64,000 nt of DNA, taken from contig PERG01000011.1 in NCBI GenBank assembly GCA_002928535.1, forward strand, positions 1 through 64,000, read 5' to 3'. The DNA is from Methylotenera sp. GTDB lineage: Bacteria > Pseudomonadota > Gammaproteobacteria > Burkholderiales > Methylophilaceae. Shown here one piece after another: positions 8,818 to 17,397 of the stretch (positions are counted from its first letter, which is position 1; every line of letters starts with the position of its first letter). The position numbers were made by a program, and so were the translations under genes. The notes below the pieces were generated by a model. That model was not told the DNA's origin. It did not search any database and saw only the letters and a program-made list of their open reading frames with translations.

Positions 8818-11286
8818 GTGACGACTATGATCATGACAGCAGCTTTTGAATGGCCTATGCCACCTTACTTTCATGTAAATCATGATGGACTTGAAGATGG
8901 GCCAGAGACCTGTTTAATCTATTTTCGTAATGGCAGTAAATCGCTAGGTGAACTCATACGATTTTTACCGGAAGAATCCAGTCTTCTATTTTTGCCGACT
9001 CGCAGTGAAGCCAATGCAGTGATTCCCCTGGATGATATTAAAAGTATGCGTTTGATTAAAGCGCTGCTTTTAAATAAACAGCAAACCTCGTTGGAAGATC
9101 GCGCAGAAGAAGTTTCCCCACCCTCTGAGCGCCAATCCTATACCGTAGAATTTGTTGACAAGGAAATTGTCAACGGGGAGACCATCGGATACTCCAATAC
9201 CGGGGTCGGTTTATATCTTTTTTTACCTAATGCAGACGATAAAGTTATCCGTTGTTTCATTCCGCATTCTGCGATCAATCATTTTCAGATAGGCCAAAAA
9301 ATCGGTGAGATTCTGATTGACCAGAATTTAGCCAGCCGCGCAGACATTGATGCTGCTTTGATTCATCAGCAAGAACTTCGCAAGCAACGTATTGGTGATT
9401 ATCTTTCCGAACATCAGATCATTACGCGTGAGCAACTGGACCAAGCCATCAAATTCCAGGAAGGTCAGCCTATCCTCAAACTGGGCGAAGCACTCAGGCA
9501 ACTTAACCTGATCTCAGAAACGCAGCTCACCGAAGCGTTGGCCAAGCAAAAGGTCAATCGAAACATGCAGCTAGGGCAAATTTTAGTCAAAATGGATATT
9601 ATTGACCACCGTACCCTGCGGGGCGTACTAGCCAAGAAAATGGGGATTCCCTATGTGGGCCTTGCCAAATTCAACTTTGATATCAACGCCATCCGGCTGA
9701 TTAGTGAATCACTCGCAGTACGCTATCATCTGATGCCTTTATGTTTGCATGAGACTAACCTCATCGTAGCCTTAGAGGATCCGCTTAATTCTGCTGCATT
9801 AGAGTATCTGCGCTTCATAACACAGAAAAAAATTGTGCCCGCAATGGCATCTCCTGAAGATATTCAAGCTGCAATTAGCCAATACTATGGTAGCGGAGCT
9901 GCCGCACTGAATATGGACTTAACCAGCAAGCGTAACAAAAGCGAAGAGTATGAAATGCATCTCACGACGCCGGCAAGCCAGATGGATGCAAATGCCCTGA
10001 AAGAGAAGCTATTCGGCGAAAGCATCGAGATGGACATACCAAAAGAGCCGATCGCCGAGTCCGACAATACCCTAGTCCAACTTATTAACAAAATGATTAT
10101 GGATGCACATGAAGATGGCGTGTCTGATATTCACATTGAAAGTTATCCAGGCAAACAGAATACCCGCATCCGTTTTCGCAAGGACGGCACCCTGATTCCT
10201 TATTTTGAAATTCCGGCTAATGCACGCGCGGCCATGATTTCACGCATTAAGATTATGGCGCAGCTGGATATTTCAGAGCGTCGCAAACCCCAAGATGGCA
10301 AGATCAATTTTGCGCATTTTGGCCCGGCAAAATTAGAATTGCGGGTCGCGACGATTCCCACCAATAATAGTTTGGAAGATATTGTTTTACGCTTACTCGC
10401 CTCTACTAAACCTTTGCCAATGGATAAGCTGGGGCTGTCGGAAGCTAATTACAAAGCATTAGACGCTTTAATGCAGCGCCCTTATGGCCTTATTCTAGTC
10501 TGCGGTCCAACAGGTTCCGGTAAAACTACAACTTTGCATTCATTATTAGGCCATATCAACTCTCCAGAACGTAAAATCTGGACTGCTGAAGACCCGGTAG
10601 AAATCACCCAAGCGGGGTTAAGGCAAGTGCAAGTCAACAGCAGAATCGGCTGGACTTTCGCTGCAGCGATGCGTAGCTTTTTACGTGCCGACCCAGACGT
10701 CATTATGGTAGGGGAAATGCGCGATGAAGAAACTACCCGGGTAGGCATCGAAGCCTCTTTAACCGGTCATTTGGTACTCTCAACACTACATACCAATAGC
10801 GCACCGGAAAGCGTGGTACGCCTTTTAGATTTAGGCATGGATCCTTTTAATTTCGCCGATGCCTTACAAGCTATTTTAGCCCAGCGCCTGGTAAAAGCCT
10901 TATGCCCAAAATGTAAGCAAGCCTATGAAGCCAGTGATGCCGAAATAGATGCCTTGGCGGATGAATTTATCTATGATACCGCTTGGTCTAAAGTAGAAAT
11001 TTTAATCCTATGGCAAAGCCAGTTTGCGCCAGATAAGAAATTTACTTTATATCGCCCGGTAGGTTGCGCAGAATGTAATAAAACGGGTTATCGAGGCCGC
11101 ATTGGGATACATGAGCTCATGACGGTATCGCCTCCTATTAAGCACTTGATCCAAACCCATGCAGTCGTCAGTGAATTATTCGAGGCGGCTTTATTTGCCG
11201 GTATGCGCACCCTTAAACAAGACGGCATCAGTAAAATATTGCAAGGGAAAACCGATTTAGCCCAAGTGCGCGCAGTTTCTATATAA
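8818..11286 (+). CDS. GspE/PilB-family secretion ATPase with tandem MshEN-like repeats
   Basis: This 822-aa cytoplasmic ATPase belongs to the type II secretion/type IV pilus assembly family. Residues ~30-80 and ~108-155 are two similar beta-rich units with a GE[LT]I...FLP...IP pattern. Residues 161-280 hold four MshEN-like repeats beginning at exactly 161, 191, 221 and 251. The ATPase core has Walker A CGPTGSGKTTT near 562, a Walker B region containing DPDVIMVGEMRDEET, LSTLHTNSA, and a zinc motif formed by CPKC and CAEC. The assigned start is GTG at 8818. ATG at 8827, preceded by AAAGTGA, may be the true start. No gspF/pilC platform gene is adjacent. The domain layout and the flanking GGDEF genes suggest control by c-di-GMP, which is inference. 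Confidence 0.93.
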   Translation: MTTMIMTAAFEWPMPPYFHVNHDGLEDGPETCLIYFRNGSKSLGELIRFLPEESSLLFLPTRSEANAVIPLDDIKSMRLIKALLLNKQQTSLEDRAEEVSPPSERQSYTVEFVDKEIVNGETIGYSNTGVGLYLFLPNADDKVIRCFIPHSAINHFQIGQKIGEILIDQNLASRADIDAALIHQQELRKQRIGDYLSEHQIITREQLDQAIKFQEGQPILKLGEALRQLNLISETQLTEALAKQKVNRNMQLGQILVKMDIIDHRTLRGVLAKKMGIPYVGLAKFNFDINAIRLISESLAVRYHLMPLCLHETNLIVALEDPLNSAALEYLRFITQKKIVPAMASPEDIQAAISQYYGSGAAALNMDLTSKRNKSEEYEMHLTTPASQMDANALKEKLFGESIEMDIPKEPIAESDNTLVQLINKMIMDAHEDGVSDIHIESYPGKQNTRIRFRKDGTLIPYFEIPANARAAMISRIKIMAQLDISERRKPQDGKINFAHFGPAKLELRVATIPTNNSLEDIVLRLLASTKPLPMDKLGLSEANYKALDALMQRPYGLILVCGPTGSGKTTTLHSLLGHINSPERKIWTAEDPVEITQAGLRQVQVNSRIGWTFAAAMRSFLRADPDVIMVGEMRDEETTRVGIEASLTGHLVLSTLHTNSAPESVVRLLDLGMDPFNFADALQAILAQRLVKALCPKCKQAYEASDAEIDALADEFIYDTAWSKVEILILWQSQFAPDKKFTLYRPVGCAECNKTGYRGRIGIHELMTVSPPIKHLIQTHAVVSELFEAALFAGMRTLKQDGISKILQGKTDLAQVRAVSI

Positions 11287-11304
11287 GGACATAGTAGGCC
11301 TAGA

Positions 11305-13881
11305 TTAACGCTTTAGCAGCGCTTGTTCAAAGTCTTCTAAGGTAACGGGTTTGCTGAAGTAAAACCCTTGAAAGTAGTTGCAGCCGAAGCTTTTGAGCAT
11401 TTCAAATTGCGCCCGGTTCTCTACCCCTTCTGCCACGATATTGCATTGTATGGTCCTTCCAATCGCCAGAATCATCTGGATGATGGCAGCATCATTGGAA
11501 TCGGTAAGTACGTCTTGCACAAAGGATTGATCAATCTTAATTTGGGTAACCGGTAATTTTTTAAGGTACACCAAAGAAGAATGGCCTATACCGAAATCAT
11601 CTAGTGAGATACGTACCCCTAATTCCCTCAAAGTAATAAATTTCTTTATCACATCTTCAATATTATCAATAACCGCTGTTTCAGTAAGTTCCAGCTTTAA
11701 TTTTCCAGGGTCAATACCTGTTACTTGCAATAGCGCGTTCAACTCTTGTATAAAATTTACATACAGAAATTGCTTAGCACTGATATTGACAGAAAGCCGG
11801 ATCGGATCAAATACAGGATGACCATCCCACGCTTTAAGCTGCAGGCAGGCTTGTTCTAGCACCCAATACCCTATTTTTAATATCAAGTTATTTTCTTCTG
11901 CAATCGGAATAAATTCTACAGGGCTAATCTCACCTAATTGCGGATGTTGCCAACGTAATAACACTTCAGCCGCAATCACTTCCTGGTTCTCATCGACAAT
12001 ATTTTGATAATTGAGGTAGAACTCTTTATTTTTTAGGGCAGAGTGTAACGCCGCTTCTACCGCAAAGCCTTTGTCCAAGGTTTGCTGCGTTTGCAAATCG
12101 TAAAAACGGTAAGTATTACGGCCCGCTGTTTTGGCTTGATACATAGCAGTATCGGCATGCCGCAGATGCTCTTCAAAGCTGAGCTGGTCACCATTAAATA
12201 AGGTAATGCCAATGCTCCCGGTGGTGTTAAATTCAAACACCCCAAATTGATAAGTTTTATCCAGTTCACTGAGTAATTTTTGTACAATTTCTGCGGTTTG
12301 CTCAGATGCGATAGACTGATGCTGGCTTAAATTTTCGATGATCAGGATAAACTCATCGCCACTTAACCTTGCTACCGAGTCGCCCGCCCGTATCGCATTC
12401 TGGATACGTCTGGCTACTTCAATCAAAAGTTGGTCGCCTGCATCATGTCCCTTGGTATCATTAAGTGCTTTAAAATGATCAAGGTCCACAAAAATGAGTG
12501 CGCAATAACTTTTCTCACGTTTGGCCTTTACGACCGCACGCTGGAAACGGTCAATCAATAGCCGCCGATTGGGTAGACCCGTAAGCAAATCGTAATATGC
12601 AATGTTCTCTATTTCCTGCTGGGCTTTTTTCTGTTGAGATATATCGCGAATAAACCCTGTCACGATCTGGTTATCAAAGTCATTGAGTGCAGTAAGGGTA
12701 AGTTCTACAGGGAACTCACTGCCATCCGCGCGCTGGGCGACTAACTCCACCCGCTTATTAAACATGTGTTGCTTGCCTGTCGATACGAATTCAAGGTGTT
12801 TGTGATTATGCGCATCCCGCTGAGCAGGCGGTATGATGAGATTGGCAAGCGACTGGCCCATCACATCCTTTTTTTGGTAGCCAAATATTCGCTCGGCTGC
12901 CGGGTTGAACTCGATAACTGCGCCCTTGGCATCAATGCTAATAATGCCATCTAGAGCGCCGTCGATGACGGACCTCAGTTTTCGCTCATTATTGCGCATG
13001 GCGCGCTCCGCCATATTTCTTTCTGACTGCAATACCGAAATCAGCAGCATTACCACCATGAGGGTCACAATAAACGCCCACAGCGAAAATATACCTTCAT
13101 TGGCATCCAGGCTGTAAAACGCACCATAACCTTGTGAGGTCGCCCATACTGCAATGCTAGACAGGGTAATGACCACTAAAGAGCCGCCAATAAGGCCAAA
13201 ATGCATTGAAGCCCAGATCAGGACTGGCATAATCAAGAACAAAGACAACATAAATTGCTTATTCAAGCCCATCCCCAAGTTGGAGATAATCAACTCGCAA
13301 GCCGTGAAGAAAACTAACCAGCAAGCCAGTTGGTAATACTGGGTAATATTGAGATTAATCTTGGTTTTGCGAATGCTCAAAGTAAGTGGTAATGCCAGTA
13401 TCACGCCGACTGTATCGCCTACCCACCAAATAAACCATACGCGATTCATATTCTCCGCCTTCACAATATCAGAGAGATATAACGCTAAAATTCCGCCCCC
13501 AGAAGAAACCAGCATCCCCAGCAAGGCCGCACCTATCATCAGGCCAATGTCTTTTTGCCTGATCAGTTTTTCATTGAATTGCGCTTTTCTTAATAAGTAT
13601 GCGGAGATATAAGGTGCGAGTGTATTGGTAGTGGCAATGGCTAAACTTGCCAATACCGGGATTCCCATTGAATATTCAGTAAAGGCTGCGGCAAGATAGA
13701 TGGCCGGTAAGCTGATATTGCCCCAACGTAGGATTGCCCCAACCGCGATACCACTGGGTAGCCACATGAGGGTGGCGATGGACTCTTTATAAGGCACCAG
13801 CAAACCTAATTTAGCCGTAATCAGGTAAGCGGCAAAAACGACGATATATTTCGCTATCTTGAAATAGAAGGCATTTGGCAT
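11305..13881 (-). CDS. MASE1-PAS-GGDEF-EAL membrane sensor for c-di-GMP turnover
   Basis: The N-terminal ~290 residues contain 8-9 membrane segments of the MASE1 sensory type (phrases MWLPSGIAVGAILRWG and VWFIWWVGDTVGVILALPL). A PAS domain follows, then a GGDEF domain whose motif reads RLSGDEF with RAGD five residues before it, an I-site spacing. The EAL domain keeps the residues expected for activity: EVLLRW in place of EALLRW, SVNISAKQF, ELTE, DDFGIG, KIDQSF and AEGVE. The phosphodiesterase is therefore probably active; cyclase activity of the SGDEF variant is plausible but uncertain. I prefer ATG at 13881 over the in-frame TTG at 13914, giving 858 aa. It converges with the ATPase gene, 18 bases apart. 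Confidence 0.92.
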   Translation of the reverse strand: MPNAFYFKIAKYIVVFAAYLITAKLGLLVPYKESIATLMWLPSGIAVGAILRWGNISLPAIYLAAAFTEYSMGIPVLASLAIATTNTLAPYISAYLLRKAQFNEKLIRQKDIGLMIGAALLGMLVSSGGGILALYLSDIVKAENMNRVWFIWWVGDTVGVILALPLTLSIRKTKINLNITQYYQLACWLVFFTACELIISNLGMGLNKQFMLSLFLIMPVLIWASMHFGLIGGSLVVITLSSIAVWATSQGYGAFYSLDANEGIFSLWAFIVTLMVVMLLISVLQSERNMAERAMRNNERKLRSVIDGALDGIISIDAKGAVIEFNPAAERIFGYQKKDVMGQSLANLIIPPAQRDAHNHKHLEFVSTGKQHMFNKRVELVAQRADGSEFPVELTLTALNDFDNQIVTGFIRDISQQKKAQQEIENIAYYDLLTGLPNRRLLIDRFQRAVVKAKREKSYCALIFVDLDHFKALNDTKGHDAGDQLLIEVARRIQNAIRAGDSVARLSGDEFILIIENLSQHQSIASEQTAEIVQKLLSELDKTYQFGVFEFNTTGSIGITLFNGDQLSFEEHLRHADTAMYQAKTAGRNTYRFYDLQTQQTLDKGFAVEAALHSALKNKEFYLNYQNIVDENQEVIAAEVLLRWQHPQLGEISPVEFIPIAEENNLILKIGYWVLEQACLQLKAWDGHPVFDPIRLSVNISAKQFLYVNFIQELNALLQVTGIDPGKLKLELTETAVIDNIEDVIKKFITLRELGVRISLDDFGIGHSSLVYLKKLPVTQIKIDQSFVQDVLTDSNDAAIIQMILAIGRTIQCNIVAEGVENRAQFEMLKSFGCNYFQGFYFSKPVTLEDFEQALLKR

Positions 13882-13940
13882 ATCACGAACTCTACATGAA
13901 AATAAGCGTGCCAACCTCTATTTAAAGGTTAAGCACCCCA

Positions 13941-15422
13941 TTAGGTACGGTCTAAACCTTCTTGTACTAGTTCAGCAGCACGGAGTACCGCACGCGCTTT
14001 ATTTTGGGTTTCTTCCCATTCACTTTGAGGGACTGAATCTGCCACGATCCCGGCACCAGCTTGTACATAAAGCCGATTATTTTTAATAACACCGGTACGG
14101 ATAGCAATCGCAACATCCATGTCGCCATTAAAACCCAAGTAGCCAACCGCGCCTGCATAAATACCACGTTTGCTGGGTTCCAGCTCATCAATAATTTCCA
14201 TCGCCCGTACTTTAGGCGCACCAGATACCGTACCAGCCGGGAAGGTTGCCTTAATCACATCAACCGCATCCATGCCGGGTTTTAGCTTACCCTCTACATT
14301 GCTGACGATATGCATTACGTGCGAATAACGCTCAATCATCATATTGTCGGTGACCTTCACGGAGCCGGTCACTGCCACACGACCAACATCATTGCGACCT
14401 AAATCCATGAGCTGCACATGCTCGGCTCGCTCTTTAGGATCAGCCAGCAACTCTACCGATAAGGCGATATCTTGCTCACGCGTTTTGCCGCGCGGGCGTG
14501 TTCCGGCGATTGGGCGCGCTGTAACGGTACCGTTTTCCAAACGCACCAGAATTTCCGGCGAAGCGCCTACCACGTGATGGTCGCCCATGTCGTAATAGAA
14601 CATATAAGGAGATGGATTCAGACTACGCAGTGCACGATAGAGTGACAATGGCGGTGCAGAGAACGCCTGTGACATGCGTTGCGAAAGCACGACTTGCATA
14701 ATATCGCCATCGAGAATGTATTGCTGGGCGCGTTTGACTGCCGCTTTGAAATTTGCTTCGCCAAATTCTGAGCTTGCTGGCGTTTTCGCCATCGCCACAG
14801 AAGTAGGGATGGTCACTGACTTACGCAACATTTTGAGCAAGTCATTCAAGCGTTGTTTAGCATTATCAAAAGCGTTCGCTTGAGATGGGTCGGCGTATAC
14901 GATGAAATAAAGCTTGCCACTCAGGTTATCCACTACCGCCAACTCTTCAGACACCATGAGCAAAACATCCGGTGTATCGATTGCGTCTGGCTTCACGGTA
15001 TCGGCAAGGCGTTTTTCGATATAGCGTACCGTCTCATAACCAAAATAGCCCGCCAGGCCACCCGTGAAACGCGGCAAGCCTTGATAAGGCGGCGTCTTGA
15101 AGCGGGATTGATAGTCTTTAACGAAATCCAAGGGGTTAATATTGTCGGCAGACTCAATTACGGTATCTTGTACGATTACTTCTACTTTGCGGCCACGCGC
15201 AACGATACGTGTTTTAGCAGGTAAACCGATAATAGAGTAACGGCCGAAACGTTCACCTCCCTGCACGGATTCCAGCAGGTATGAATAAGGCTGATTTGCC
15301 AATTTGAGGTACAGGGAAAGCGGAGTATCGAGGTCGGCAAAAGTTTCCAGCACGAGCGGGATACGGTTATAGCCTTGCGCGCTGAGCGCGTTGAATTCTT
15401 CTAAACTGATGGTATTAAACAT
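13941..15422 (-). CDS. trpE: Anthranilate synthase component I
   Basis: TrpE converts chorismate to anthranilate with TrpG, the first committed step of tryptophan synthesis. The start is ATG at 15422 ([11 protein letters not shown]), preceded by TTAGGAAA at a good distance; an in-frame ATG 13 codons upstream lies inside the leader and lacks a ribosome site. This gives 493 aa. Feedback-site residues are in [17 protein letters not shown]. The chorismate-binding core shows [49 protein letters not shown] and [19 protein letters not shown] Trp-rich leader peptide ends 49 bases upstream. gph and rpe are upstream in the same direction. Confidence 0.96.
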   Translation of the reverse strand: MFNTISLEEFNALSAQGYNRIPLVLETFADLDTPLSLYLKLANQPYSYLLESVQGGERFGRYSIIGLPAKTRIVARGRKVEVIVQDTVIESADNINPLDFVKDYQSRFKTPPYQGLPRFTGGLAGYFGYETVRYIEKRLADTVKPDAIDTPDVLLMVSEELAVVDNLSGKLYFIVYADPSQANAFDNAKQRLNDLLKMLRKSVTIPTSVAMAKTPASSEFGEANFKAAVKRAQQYILDGDIMQVVLSQRMSQAFSAPPLSLYRALRSLNPSPYMFYYDMGDHHVVGASPEILVRLENGTVTARPIAGTRPRGKTREQDIALSVELLADPKERAEHVQLMDLGRNDVGRVAVTGSVKVTDNMMIERYSHVMHIVSNVEGKLKPGMDAVDVIKATFPAGTVSGAPKVRAMEIIDELEPSKRGIYAGAVGYLGFNGDMDVAIAIRTGVIKNNRLYVQAGAGIVADSVPQSEWEETQNKARAVLRAAELVQEGLDRT

Positions 15423-15525
15423 ACATTTCCTAACTTGATGGGTCGATGATATGGCCGGCAAATTGCCGCTACTAGCTTCGCCACCATCGCCAACTGAGTG
15501 TTTTATTGTTGAGCAGGAAATACAT
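15421..15525 (-). promoter_or_regulatory. trpE leader region, putative attenuator or RNA switch
   Basis: On the RNA (minus) strand this region holds the leader ORF, a short hairpin CGGCA-ATT-TGCCG (15456-15468), and the trpE ribosome site. Two further pairings can be drawn by eye. The tandem Trp codons (15480-15487) can pair with GCCGGCCAU (15451-15459) with one bulge, which would compete with the short hairpin. The first 11 bases of the leader ORF (15515-15525) can pair with AGGAAAUGUAU over the trpE ribosome site and start (15421-15431), nine Watson-Crick and two G-U pairs. There is no U tract, so control by ribosome position and translation, or by Rho, fits better than an intrinsic terminator. 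The mechanism is inference. Confidence 0.6.
15472..15525 (-). CDS. trpL: trp operon leader peptide with three Trp codons
   Basis: A 17-codon ORF on the minus strand reads [17 protein letters not shown] and then TAG. Three of four consecutive codons (12, 14 and 15) are TGG, a very unlikely run by chance and the hallmark of ribosome-sensed attenuation of trp genes. It lies between gph and trpE and ends 49 bases before the trpE ATG. No convincing ribosome site precedes its ATG, which follows an AT-rich stretch, so initiation may be weak or leaderless. Function is inferred from position and codon content. Confidence 0.75.
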   Translation of the reverse strand: MYFLLNNKTLSWRWWRS

Positions 15526-15571
15526 ATTAATTAATTGAATACTTATAGTTCTTATTTCAACGCAGTGAAGA

Positions 15572-16243
15572 TTATGTTGCGATCAGCTCCACTGCATCCC
15601 CTATATGGTCAATCAATGCGTCTACCGCACCGATTTCCATACTATACCCTTGATTATAGCCATAAGGCACGGTAAATACATAGCAGCCTGCATTACGCGC
15701 TGCCTCTACATCGGTTTTAGAATCGCCAATCAACAAGCTTTCATTGACCGGTATACCAAACTGCTCGCAGATATATATAATTTGATCCGGGTCAGGCTTC
15801 TTTTTTTTCAGAGTATCGCCAGATACCACTACATCAAAATAAGGCAGTAGCTGGCTTTGCTTCAGTAAAGGCAATGTAAAAGCCTCAGGCTTATTGGTAA
15901 TACAAGCCAACTTGAATCCGGCTGCTTTGATGGCGATTAAGGCTTCAATCACATTTGGATAAGGCTGGCTCTCAGCGACCACTTTTGCATAGGCTTCAAA
16001 GAACAGCGGCTGCGCTTTTGCCAATAACTCACTTGTCGGCTCGGCCTTATAAGCGTGGTTAAGACAGCGCTTAATTAATATTTGCGCACCTTCACCGATA
16101 AACCCTTGTATCTGCTCTGCAGCCAGCTGGGGCTTACCCATTGCTGCCAACATATGGTTTGCTGCCTGCGCGATTTCAGGGGCGGTATGCACCAGCGTGC
16201 CGTCAAGATCAATCATGACGACTTTCACTTTAAATTTGCTCAC
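15572..16243 (-). CDS. gph: Phosphoglycolate phosphatase (HAD family)
   Basis: This HAD hydrolase removes 2-phosphoglycolate. The 223-aa protein starts with GTG and has motif I VMIDLDGTLVHTAPE (nucleophile Asp in DLDGT), a helical cap, motif II ACITNKPE, motif III Lys in the KKKKPDPD loop, and motif IV LLIGDSKTDVEAARNAG. The KKKK is encoded by a run of eight A. It is the second gene of rpe-gph-trpE, a common betaproteobacterial order. A 63-bp inverted-repeat element lies between it and rpe. Confidence 0.93.
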   Translation of the reverse strand: MSKFKVKVVMIDLDGTLVHTAPEIAQAANHMLAAMGKPQLAAEQIQGFIGEGAQILIKRCLNHAYKAEPTSELLAKAQPLFFEAYAKVVAESQPYPNVIEALIAIKAAGFKLACITNKPEAFTLPLLKQSQLLPYFDVVVSGDTLKKKKPDPDQIIYICEQFGIPVNESLLIGDSKTDVEAARNAGCYVFTVPYGYNQGYSMEIGAVDALIDHIGDAVELIAT

Positions 16244-16282
16244 GACTTATCTAAAAATTAAAATATCTAAACAAGACTAGGC

Positions 16283-16345
16283 GTTAAAGAAAATTTAATT
16301 ACGATGCATACATTTGAGTATGTGAGCGTTTAAATTTTCTTTAAC
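16283..16345. repeat. 63-bp perfect-armed inverted repeat between rpe and gph
   Basis: Arms GTTAAAGAAAATTTAA (16283-16298) and its exact reverse complement (16330-16345) flank 31 bases. Inside is a second, nested dyad CATAC/GTATG (16307-16311 and 16318-16322) with a six-base loop. In the rpe-gph transcript this would fold into a long AU-rich hairpin. No U tract directly follows the stem on either strand, so it is not a standard terminator. It could be a mobile-type miniature repeat or an RNA-processing or stability element. Confidence 0.8.
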
Positions 16346-16376
16346 AACAAAGTTTGTGACGATACTTTTAGTTTTT

Positions 16377-17096
16377 TTAAGCTGCAGCCAATGAAGCACG
16401 CATCGCGCTGACTACAGTGTCGTAGCGGTTTTTATCATTTTCACCAGGCGCACCAAAAATCGCACTGCCTGCTACGAATGTATCGGCTCCGGCACGCGCG
16501 ATTTCAGCGATATTTTGTGCATTCACGCCACCGTCCACTTCCAGCCAGATTTGACGACCGGTTTTTTCGTAGTAGGCATCAATACGTGCACGGGCCAATT
16601 TCAATTTTTCGAGGGTTTCAGGAATGAATTTCTGACCGCCGAAGCCAGGGTTCACAGACATTAATAAAATCATATCGACCTTATCCATCACGTGATCCAG
16701 GTAGCTCAGTGAGGTGGCCGGATTAAATACCAAGCCGGATTTACAGCCCAAATCACGCACCATGGCCAGGCTGCGGTCAATATGGTCAGAAGCTTCGGGA
16801 TGGAACGTGATGATATTGGCACCAGCCTTAGCAAAGTCAGGGATGATGCGGTCAACTGGTTTTACCATCAAGTGCACGTCAATTAAGGCGCCGACTTTTT
16901 TTGCTGTTTCACGGATGGCGTCACATACCAGCGGACCTATCGTCAGGTTAGGCACATAATGATTATCCATTACATCGAAGTGCACGATGTCGGTACCGGA
17001 GTTGATGACATCCTCAATCTCCTGACCGAGTTTGGCGAAATTCGCAGAAAGAATACTAGGGGCGATTCTAAAAGTTTTATCCATGGCTACATCCAT
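16377..17096 (-). CDS. rpe: Ribulose-phosphate 3-epimerase
   Basis: Rpe interconverts ribulose 5-phosphate and xylulose 5-phosphate, used in the pentose phosphate route and, in methylotrophs, in regenerating the ribulose monophosphate cycle acceptor. The TIM barrel shows [32 protein letters not shown] with its metal and catalytic residues, [41 protein letters not shown] and the phosphate site FVAGSAIF. The annotated start gives 239 aa; the ATG at 17084 ([10 protein letters not shown]) matches the usual family N-terminus better and has GGAT upstream. It begins the rpe-gph-trpE group. Confidence 0.96.
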   Translation of the reverse strand: MDVAMDKTFRIAPSILSANFAKLGQEIEDVINSGTDIVHFDVMDNHYVPNLTIGPLVCDAIRETAKKVGALIDVHLMVKPVDRIIPDFAKAGANIITFHPEASDHIDRSLAMVRDLGCKSGLVFNPATSLSYLDHVMDKVDMILLMSVNPGFGGQKFIPETLEKLKLARARIDAYYEKTGRQIWLEVDGGVNAQNIAEIARAGADTFVAGSAIFGAPGENDKNRYDTVVSAMRASLAAA

Positions 17097-17397
17097 AATG
17101 TGTTTTAACAGGCTAAATTTAGCGTAACTAAATTGATTCTAAGCCGTTATTTTAACTTTATTTCTTCGTTTACATAAGCTTCTTGCTTAACATTAGCCAA
17201 TACGGGAAAATTACACCTTGGACCATATTCATCATTCTTTAAGACGAATGAAAATTGACGGTCTAAAATCAAGTCAAGAATTTAATTGAGATGTAGCGTT
17301 AGGAGACGCGCAGCGAATGACGCACACAGATCAAAACCGACATGGCGCACGGCAATCGTTGCAACGAATTGCTTATCAAAGGGATTGCTAGCGCGCT
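17097..17397. promoter_or_regulatory. Divergent intergenic region rpe/hemA
   Basis: These 301 bases separate the divergent rpe and hemA starts and must hold both promoters. For hemA, TTGACG at 17255-17260 is a fair -35 element, but the hexamer 17 bases downstream (GAATTT) is a weak -10. The last 100 bases are less AT-rich and contain a 24-codon ORF (17319-17393) preceded by TTAGGAG, without visible homology or amino-acid bias. The hemA ribosome site (AAAGGGA) is rather far from its ATG. Confidence 0.4.

Noticed and set aside
15798-15806. Eight-A run in gph as a slippage site
   Set aside because: It encodes the lysines near motif III of the enzyme (KKKKPDPD), which the family uses, and phase variation of a housekeeping phosphatase is unlikely.
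17319-17393. 24-codon ORF upstream of hemA preceded by TTAGGAG, a possible leader peptide
   Set aside because: No amino-acid bias or pairing that would suggest a regulatory role, and the ribosome-site spacing is long. Kept only as a note in the intergenic feature.
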